Source: Monoplex corrugatus (Eukaryota; Mollusca; Gastropoda; Littorinimorpha; Ranellidae). From it: DNA of 64,000 bases. The notes under the pieces are model-generated. The model was not told where the DNA came from, searched no databases, and worked only from the letters and a program-made list of their open reading frames with translations. Location of the stretch: the NCBI GenBank assembly GCA_030674185.1, contig CM060314.1:28405115-28469114 (forward strand). The letters are read 5' to 3'. Shown piece by piece: positions 59,225 through 64,000 of the stretch; positions within the stretch are counted from its first letter, which is position 1, and every line of letters starts with the position of its first letter. The position numbers and the translations under genes were made by a program.

Positions 59225-60265
59225 ATGTGCTTCTTCCATTCTGCTTTCGTATGGCACAGTGAGTTCTATCAGAATCACTTGTTTCGAGGAGTCAGAGTGG
59301 AGAGCGATGTCTGGTCTCATGCCTGTCTTGCTGATGACATCTGGGTAATTTCTCCACTCTGGGAGGTCTGCTGTACACTCCCAGTCGACTGCTCCATCCA
59401 GAAGACCCTTTGGCAATGTGCTGGTTGTCATAGCAATTTCGGGCCAGACTTGTTTCCCTCCTGCTTTGTAGAACGTTGTCATAGCAATTGGTGCGTTTGG
59501 GGTCATGGTTTTTTCGCTAACCACGTCTGTGATCACTTTCAGAACTTGGTTGTGCCTCCATGTATACCTTCCTTGGGCTAGTGCTACTTTGCAAGAGCTT
59601 AGGACATGTTCCACTGTTTGTTTCTTCTGACAGAGCGGACATGCTGGGTCATCTGATTTCCCCCATTTCACTAAGTTTGCATTCGAGGGGAGCAGGTCAT
59701 ATACAGATCTGAGGAGGAAGCTTATCCTTAGAGGAGCCATGTGCCACATATCGTTCCAGCTGAAACTTCTTTGGGGTGCACTGTCCCATGTTGTCCATTG
59801 CCCCTGTTGACCTTGCTGGACTGCCTTCTGCACTCTTTTGACATCTTCTTCTTCCTTCAACTCCTGTATGATCATGTCTCTTTTTTCCTTCCTTTTGGCT
59901 TTGGACCACCACTGCATTTTTGTTGCTCCCAGTCCCTGTCTGTTGGTTTGCGTGTGTCCAATTATTTCTTTGATGCTGAGGTTTCTCTTGGCATTGTTTA
60001 CAGCCTCTTGGACTTTCCATTTTTGCCAGTTCTCAGCTTTGGCTGAACTGATCTCACGATATTGTCTTCCGATTCCTCCAGCATGCTCAACAGTCTTGCT
60101 TTTCCAACTTTGTATTCCTCCACTATGGATTTGAGAGGTCGCTTCGCACTGCTTGACGACAGTAGAATGCAACATCAGTGAGACCAGGTGGGACACCGAG
60201 CCATTTTCTTGTGTATTTGTTGATTTTGGCTTCCATTGCTTCCACTGTGCTGATGCAAATGTCAT
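59225..60265 (-). pseudogene. RLE LINE protein, zinc knuckle and nuclease part
   Basis: About 345 open codons; the longest intact piece of the element above. The CCHC-type knuckle lies at roughly residues 209-225 of this frame and the RPDI...ELTVPYE nuclease motif at about 319-342. The last dozen residues of the open frame come from the antisense of the flanking L2 sequence. Confidence 0.8.
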
Positions 60266-60500
60266 AGATTAGCAGTGGCCACAGCAGCTTTGGTATCAGC
60301 ATGAACTGTAGACACCAGACTTTGTATTTGCCTGGCAGTCCGCAGTTATCTATTTTCTTCAGGCCTTCTTCTGCTGTTTGCTTGGTTTCACATCCCCTTT
60401 GTGTGTCTTTCAGGGAGTCATCATACCATCTTCCGAGACTTTTTACTGGCTCTTCTGTGACAGTGGGGATGGCACACATCATCTGTAGGGAATTTAATCT
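59225..60500 (-). mobile_element. Restriction-like-endonuclease LINE (R2/R4/Hero-type), C-terminal half
   Basis: Minus-strand coding remnant. RT thumb region (IPTVTEEPVKSLGRWYDDSL, YTRKWLGVPPGL), a one-base shift near 60150, then basic linker, FLLRSVYDLLPSNANLVKWG, a zinc-knuckle-like CPLCQKKQTVEHVLSSC, QGRYTWRHNQVL, and RPDIALHSD...VILIELTVPYE with the PD...E pattern of a restriction-like endonuclease. The protein should continue past EEAH but is cut at 59225. No RT palm and no 3' UTR, so both ends are truncated. Confidence 0.82.
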
Positions 60501-60505
60501 AAGCA

Positions 60506-60660
60506 TTGTAATATATAATTGTATATAATATGCTCTCTATAATTTTCCATTGCTTTTATTCTCTCTCCCCATTTTAGCCGTGTGCGTGTGCGTGTGCGTG
60601 TGCGTGTGCGTGTGCGTGTGCGTGTGCGTGTGCGTGTGCGTGTGCGTGTGCGTGTGCGTG

Positions 60661-60691
<31 letters not shown>

Positions 60692-60780
60692 CGTGCGTGT
60701 GTGTCTGTTTTAGCGCTTAGATTTGATTTTATCAAGATTTTGCGCTATACAAATAAAATATTGTATTGTATTGTTGTATT
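60506..60780 (+). mobile_element. L2/CR1-group LINE 3' UTR fragment
   Basis: ATATATAATTGTATATAATATG, TCTATAATTTTCCATTGCTT, then an expanded GCGTGT repeat and TTAGCGCTTAGATTTGATTTTATCAAG...GCGCTATACAAATAAAA. Nearly the same sequence as the tail at 4650-4870, but with (GCGTGT)n in place of the GT tract. Confidence 0.85.
60586..60662. repeat. (GCGTGT)n hexanucleotide repeat
   Basis: About twelve CGTGTG units within the LINE 3' UTR, followed by GT. Confidence 0.96.
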
Positions 60781-60854
60781 GTAAAAAAGAAGTATATTTT
60801 GAACAGAAACAATAGGTAGGCTGACTACCAAATAAACGGTGTCAATGACCTACA

Positions 60855-60857
<3 letters not shown>

Positions 60858-60929
<72 letters not shown>

Positions 60930-60945
60930 GAGAGAGAGAGAGAAG
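60858..60945. repeat. (GA)n microsatellite
   Basis: About 85 bp GA with one GAGGAGAGGAG interruption. Confidence 0.97.
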
Positions 60946-61224
60946 ATTCTGTTTTACAATATCTAAAAAATGCACTTGTTGTAATAACATACGTTATCCT
61001 ACATACATTGTTTCTAAGTATAGTCACGACAATGTTACTGCCTTGAAGCATGTAAAAGTACGTACAATTCTATGCACATGTGACAATGTCGGGCTGGCAT
61101 AGGACACTAACCAATCAAGCAAAAACTCTGTTAGAACAAACTGGGTTTTATTCAGTGTCTTTTGTTCACTGTATATCAGAAGAAAGACTTAAGATATTGA
61201 GACATAAAAACACCAAGAGACAAA

Positions 61225-61990
61225 CAATAGGAGCAGACTTCAGGACTTTGAAACAAGCTTGAGATATCACACAGATCTCTTAATTCCCTGAAGCACACTT
61301 GAGATATTACACAGACCTTAAGTCTCTGAAACAACTTGAGCTATTGTACAGACCTTAAGTCCCTGAAACACACTTAAGGTATTACACAGACCTTAAGTCC
61401 TTGACTCATATTAGGTACCATAGAGACCTTAAGACCCTGAAACACGCTTGAGGTATTACAGAGACCTTAATTCCCTGAAACACACTTGAGCATAATACAG
61501 ACCTTAAGTCCCTGAAACACACTTGAGGTATTGTACAAACCTTAAGTCCCTGAAACACACTTGAGGTGTTACACAGACCTTAAGTCCCTGAAACACACTT
61601 GAGTATAATACAGACCTTAAGTCCCTGAAACACACTTGAGGTACTAACACACCTTAGTGTCCTGAAGTACACTTGAGGTACTATGCAGACTTTAATTCCT
61701 TGAAACACACTTGAGGTATTACACAGCCTTTAAATCCATGAAACACACTTGAGGTACTAAACACACCTTAGTGCCCTGAAGTACACTTGAGGTACTATGC
61801 AGACTTTAATTCCTTGAAATACACTTGTGGTATTACACAGACCTTAAGTCCATGAAACACACTTGAGGTACTTCACAGACCTGAAGTCCATGAAACATAC
61901 TTGAGGTACCAGACACACACACACCTTAATTAAAGTTCTGAAACAGACTTAAGATGCTTCACAGATCAGTGGTCACCGAAACGCACTTTT
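61225..61990. repeat. 38-bp minisatellite (about 19-20 units)
   Basis: Consensus ACTTGAGGTATTACACAGAC + CTTAAGTCCCTGAAACAC. Units vary by a few substitutions and by indels (GAGTATAATACAG, GTACTAACACACC). A two-unit block with GTACTATGCAGACTTTAATT recurs, indicating unequal exchange. Each unit holds an ACCTTAAGT near-palindrome. Confidence 0.95.
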
Positions 61991-62159
61991 GGTAGGCCTA
62001 CTATATACAGGCTTGACACCAGAACAGACAGGCGTAGGGAATCTTCGTTGCTGCTCCTTATGCTAATGGTATGATGGGCAATAAGTAAGTAATTCAGTTT
62101 GGGTAGAACTGGGTGGCGCCGTACTGTCTTTCCCGGGAGAGAATGGCTCGCTTTTCACC

Positions 62160-62251
<92 letters not shown>

Positions 62252-62400
62252 GACAGACATACATAGTCTTTCTCTTTGTCTCTCTCTTTCTCTGTCTCTC
62301 CCTTTCTCTGTCTCTCCCTTTCTCTGTCTGTCTGTCTGTCTATCTGTCTCTGTCTCACTCTGTCTCTGTCTCTCTTTTTCTCTCTCTTTCTCTCTCACAC
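62160..62400. repeat. (CA)n followed by TCTC/TCTG-rich tract
   Basis: CA run 62160-62250, then CTCTGTCTCTCCCTTT repeats and TCTG units to about 62400. Confidence 0.96.
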
Positions 62401-62419
62401 ACATGTCCGTTGTTTAAAA

Positions 62420-62680
62420 ACACAAACAAACAAACAAATAAATAAACAAACAAACAAACAAACAAACAAACAAAAAACCCACAACCAGCCAACCAACAAA
62501 CCAACTTGTTAAACCAACCAACCAACCAACCAACCAACCAAACCAACCAACTTGTTAAACCAACCAACCAACCAGCCAACCAGCCAACCAACCATCCAAC
62601 CAACAACCAACCAACTCCTCGTGAAACAAAACAAAACAAACAAAACAAACAAAACAAAACCAAACCTTCCCAGCGCGTCA
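62420..62680. repeat. (AAAC)n, (CCAA)n and AAACA block
   Basis: AAAC array, then two blocks of CCAACCAACC each preceded by AACTTGTTAAA (a 46-bp duplication), then CAAAACAAAACAAAC. Confidence 0.95.
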
Positions 62681-62684
62681 TGTT

Positions 62685-62795
62685 TTGCGCAAGTTCCAGG
62701 TGTCTATCCGATAACTGCTGCCAGATTGGATGGAGTGCATGTGGAACTGTACGAGTGCCGAGAAATCCCTCTTGAAGAAGTTTCAAACTCCTGGG
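62685..62795 (+). repeat. Dispersed repeat F, copy 10 (3' part)
   Basis: CTGCTGCCAGATTGGATGGA, GCATGTGGAACTGTACGAGT and CTCTTGAAGAAGTTTCAAAC. Confidence 0.55.
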
Positions 62796-62964
62796 GTTAA
62801 TTAACACTTACGCCATTTTATAGCTTGCCGATGATTTTTCTATCATGGGACTTCTTTCAGCTTTTTCATAGAGGGGATGGGCGCCGCCCTCGTGGTGCTG
62901 GCCCCGGGAAAAGTTGTGGTCTCTATCATCCCACTTCCCGACGACCCCAGGGTTATGGAACTAT

Positions 62965-63118
62965 CTAGGTAGGAACTCAGGACCTGGCCAGCTCGTGGGT
63001 TTATGTGCTGGCTTGAGGCTTGTGCCGTGATCATTCTGGATCTTCTTCATCACATGGCCCCTGGAATTCATTCTGAGCGCGGAGACGTCATCTTGAGAAA
63101 TTGAAATTGAAACTGACT
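62965..63118 (+). repeat. Dispersed repeat G, copy 4
   Basis: CCAGCTCGTGGGTTTATGTG, GAGGCTTGTGCCGTGATCAT, ATTCTGAGCGCGGAGACGTC, TTGAGAAATTGAAATTGAAAC. Confidence 0.78.
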
Positions 63119-63124
63119 GGACAG

Positions 63125-63386
<262 letters not shown>

Positions 63387-63624
63387 TGTGTCTGCGACAA
63401 AATTGTGTTTGAAAGACTTCGTAGAAGTTTACCAAATTTGAGTCAAAGGCGTGGAACGTCATGACGTTGCGAATGACTTTACTTTGGATGGTATTGCGTC
63501 AAAGTCAAAATCACATGGACCAGATGTATGTATATGTATATATATAGTCGACTATCATGGTCGTACCCTCATGTGGGATCTCATATATGGTCGACTATTA
63601 TGGTCAGTAAGTCTAACCTAGCGC

Positions 63625-64000
63625 TTTATTTGTGTACCCTCATGTGGGATCTCATGCCAAAGTTTGATGCACACAGGCAGCCGCTTACTGGACACTCAAT
63701 AGAACGCTCTGCACAGTTGGTTCTGGCCTTTATTGCTGCACGCTTTTCCACTTGGCTGCTTCGTCTTTCATTTTCGTAAGATTCTGTTTCCTCGCGAATA
63801 GCTTGCCTCCATTCAGACCTGTTTGTGGCTATGATTTCCCAATGTTCTTCTTCAATGTCACATTTCTGGAGGGATTTTTTTTTCAGAAAAGCGCCTAAAA
63901 TCAGCAAGGTTTCAGAGAGATGTGAGAACAGCAATTTCTCATACAATTTTGACAATACCTACATTCTCTTTCCACTGTTGTGACGGTCTACCATTGTCCT
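63625..64000 (-). mobile_element. LINE C-terminal fragment with zinc-finger-like end
   Basis: Minus-strand frame: SLQKCDIEEEHWEIIATNRS, EWRQAIREETESYENERRSS, EKRAAIKARTN, then ECPVSGCLCASNFGMRSHMR and VHK stop. Many EEP-type LINE proteins, including those like the element at 1-3230, end with an R..W...(V/I)..G...(Y/F)E.R....EKR.ARK segment and a C2H2 finger. Here the finger's second cysteine position is shifted (CPVSGC). It continues beyond the right edge. Confidence 0.65.

Noticed and set aside
59192..60265. Conserved host gene with a zinc finger on the minus strand
   Set aside because: Motif order (thumb, CCHC knuckle, RPD...ELTVPYE) is that of a restriction-like-endonuclease LINE.
61225..61990. 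CRISPR-like array
   Set aside because: The 38-bp units are directly adjacent with no unique spacers, in a eukaryotic window; it is a minisatellite.

Overview
This is a eukaryotic, animal nuclear window. It has introns with GT/AG junctions, many kinds of retrotransposon and DNA transposon remnants, very long CA/GT, GA, AAAC and CCAA microsatellites, and no operon-like gene packing. The one confidently recognised host gene is the 3' part of a kinesin-II motor subunit (KIF3A orthologue). The repeat types and microsatellite load fit a mollusc or other lophotrochozoan best, but that is an inference.

Layout. 1-3.2 kb: an EEP endonuclease + reverse transcriptase LINE on the minus strand, running off the left edge. 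4.25-4.87 kb: the 3' end of an L2/CR1-group LINE. 4.96-18.63 kb: seven plus-strand exons of KIF3A (coiled-coil stalk, neck and tail; the motor domain lies outside to the left). Its introns hold tRNA-derived SINEs, TTAA-flanked DNA elements, a hAT-like element and a SINE-like retroposon. The 3' UTR follows, with poly(A) signals at 19.5 and 20.05 kb. 20-27 kb: intergenic, with TTAA fold-back elements and a Penelope-type GIY-YIG remnant. 27.2-30.6 kb: a nearly full-length but frameshifted RTE/BovB-like LINE. 30.68-31.99 kb: a complete-ended mariner with TA duplications and a dead catalytic triad. 32-54 kb: dense dispersed repeats, minisatellites and microsatellites, with a weak candidate for a second plus-strand gene end at 39.87-40.77 kb. 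54.6-56.05 kb: a second, 5'-truncated copy of the RTE/BovB-like LINE on the minus strand. 58.9-60.8 kb: a chimera of L2-like LINE and restriction-like-endonuclease LINE sequence. 61.2-62.0 kb: a 38-bp minisatellite. 63.6-64 kb: the C-terminal end of another LINE on the minus strand.

The points most worth following are: (i) a single extra A in a five-A run that breaks the otherwise perfectly phased KIF3A tail; (ii) a TTAA-bounded, nested-palindrome element family present at about eleven loci, including one locus where a 43-bp TTAA-to-TTAA arm is repeated six times; (iii) a roughly 0.55-0.6 kb retroposon family whose five copies are all in the same orientation, four with visible target-site duplications; (iv) several complete-ended non-autonomous DNA elements recognisable from their terminal repeats. 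I saw no CRISPR, operon, rRNA or true tRNA gene.

All similarity statements rest on remembered family features, not searches. Boundaries of dispersed repeats are approximate unless terminal repeats or duplications are cited.
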